DNA of 6,980 bases. Source: an uncultured Vogesella sp. Its GTDB lineage: Bacteria > Pseudomonadota > Gammaproteobacteria > Burkholderiales > Chromobacteriaceae. The DNA is taken from the NCBI GenBank assembly GCA_946479405.1, contig CAMLGD010000174.1:1-6980 (forward strand), in the 5' to 3' direction. This document shows positions 6,563 through 6,980 of the stretch, in pieces (position 1 is the first letter of the stretch; each line of letters begins with the position of its first letter). Under the pieces are notes generated by a model that did no database searches, had not been told where the DNA came from, and was given only the letters and a program-made list of their open reading frames with translations. Position numbers and translations under genes: made by a program.

Positions 6563-6874
6563 GCTGCTTCCTGAGTGAGGTCGGAGGAATGATCATCCGG
6601 ATTGGATACCAAATTTCTGTGATCGGCAATGTTCGATCGAACGGCAGCCGTTTGGGACAGCAGGGGAGTGTCACAGTCATTCGAAGGGGGTAAGAATAAG
6701 CTATTGTATTTGTGTGTTTATTTCTGGTTTGTGCCGGTGGTTGTGGCCTTGCCGCTATGCTTTCACAAGCAAAACCCCTGCTTCCGGTACTGGCTGCTCT
6801 TCGGGTGAGCAGGGCGGGTGTTGGCGTGCAAAGGGGTGTTCGAGCACTCGGCGTGCTGTTGCAGGTGTCGCCGG
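6563..6874. other. Probably non-coding intergenic region upstream of the DUF2939 gene
   Basis: I see no convincing gene here. Frames are open on both strands: one on the minus strand runs from the right edge to 6555, and one on the plus strand spans 6712-6963. Their products are rich in Arg, Pro, Thr and Cys, lack a good ribosome binding site, and resemble no family I know. Visible structure includes a 12-bp palindrome at 6631-6642, a small hairpin CTGCTC/GAGCAG (6794-6799 with 6807-6812), and an AT-rich stretch at about 6692-6725 that would suit a promoter. No clear -35/-10 pair was found. Confidence 0.5.
6631..6642. promoter_or_regulatory. 12-bp perfect palindrome upstream of the DUF2939 gene
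   Basis: GTTCGATCGAAC is a perfect inverted repeat about 70 bases upstream of the ATG at 6562, where an operator could lie. It is a lone copy and matches no regulator site I can name. It may be chance. Confidence 0.25.
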
Positions 6875-6980
6875 ATGCTACGATTACTGCCGCTGGCGTT
6901 TTGTTGCGGACTGCGTGCAATGCAACATCGACAACGCTTGCGGCGTGGGCGGCACAGGCGTAATCTCGCCGCCACCTGTC
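6875..6980 (+). CDS. Possible start of a gene running off the right edge
   Basis: From the ATG at 6875 a frame stays open to the edge for 35 codons, starting MLRLLPLAFCCGLRAMQHRQ and then turning Arg-rich. The short hydrophobic start recalls the N-termini of multi-spanning membrane proteins such as ComEC, but this is a weak impression from about ten residues. There is no good ribosome binding site. The same frame is open back to a TGA at 6806-6808, so GTG starts at 6818 or 6836 are also possible. It could equally be chance open sequence in GC-rich DNA. Confidence 0.22.
   Translation, partial: MLRLLPLAFCCGLRAMQHRQRLRRGRHRRNLAATC

Noticed and set aside
6712..6963. 83-codon open frame on the plus strand starting with GTG, with a lipoprotein-like beginning (LVCAGGCG)
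   Set aside because: There is no ribosome binding site at a usable distance, codon use is unlike the neighbouring genes, and the sequence after residue 30 resembles no protein family.
6555..6980. Minus-strand frame open from the right edge to 6555
   Set aside because: Its product is rich in Arg, Pro and Thr with no recognisable domain, and it runs over the ribosome binding site and start of the DUF2939 gene. It is most likely chance.

Overview
The window is a piece of bacterial core chromosome, most likely from a betaproteobacterium and perhaps from the Neisseriales/Chromobacteriaceae. This placement is inferred from the moderately GC-rich sequence, the gene order mdh <-> gntR - sdhC-sdhD-sdhA, the E. 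coli-like RF2 and LysS sequences, and a DUF2939 gene. No similarity search was possible. I see no insertion sequence, integrase, tRNA, rRNA or CRISPR array.

Layout. Positions 1-959 (minus strand) hold the start of the succinate dehydrogenase operon: sdhC, sdhD and the first 82 codons of sdhA, each overlapping the next. Positions 960-1184 are the sdh leader and probable promoter region. A GntR-family (HutC/UTRA type) regulator lies at 1185-1913 on the minus strand, upstream of sdhC. The intergenic region 1914-2121 separates it from the divergent malate dehydrogenase gene and contains a perfect 14-bp palindrome that is the best operator candidate. mdh (2122-3108, plus) ends in a strong terminator. 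prfB (3214-4321, plus) encodes release factor 2 and carries the classic +1 programmed frameshift, so its first 28 codons lie in a different frame from the rest. A hairpin terminator separates it from lysS (4382-5896, plus). A 40-bp perfect palindrome serves as a shared terminator between lysS and a convergent DUF2939 membrane-anchored protein gene (6026-6562, minus). The last 418 bases are mostly non-coding, with a possible start of another gene at 6875.

How the genes work together. SdhCDA and Mdh catalyse neighbouring TCA-cycle steps (succinate to fumarate, malate to oxaloacetate). The GntR-type regulator between them is well placed to control one or both in response to a small metabolite. 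prfB and lysS form a translation module (peptide release and lysyl-tRNA charging), a pairing also known in E. coli. The DUF2939 protein is unrelated and of unknown function.

Novelty. I do not see a previously undescribed multi-gene system here. The points most worth a second look are the RF2 frameshift site, the gntR/mdh palindrome, the terminator immediately before lysS that leaves no room for a separate lysS promoter, and the unresolved right edge.
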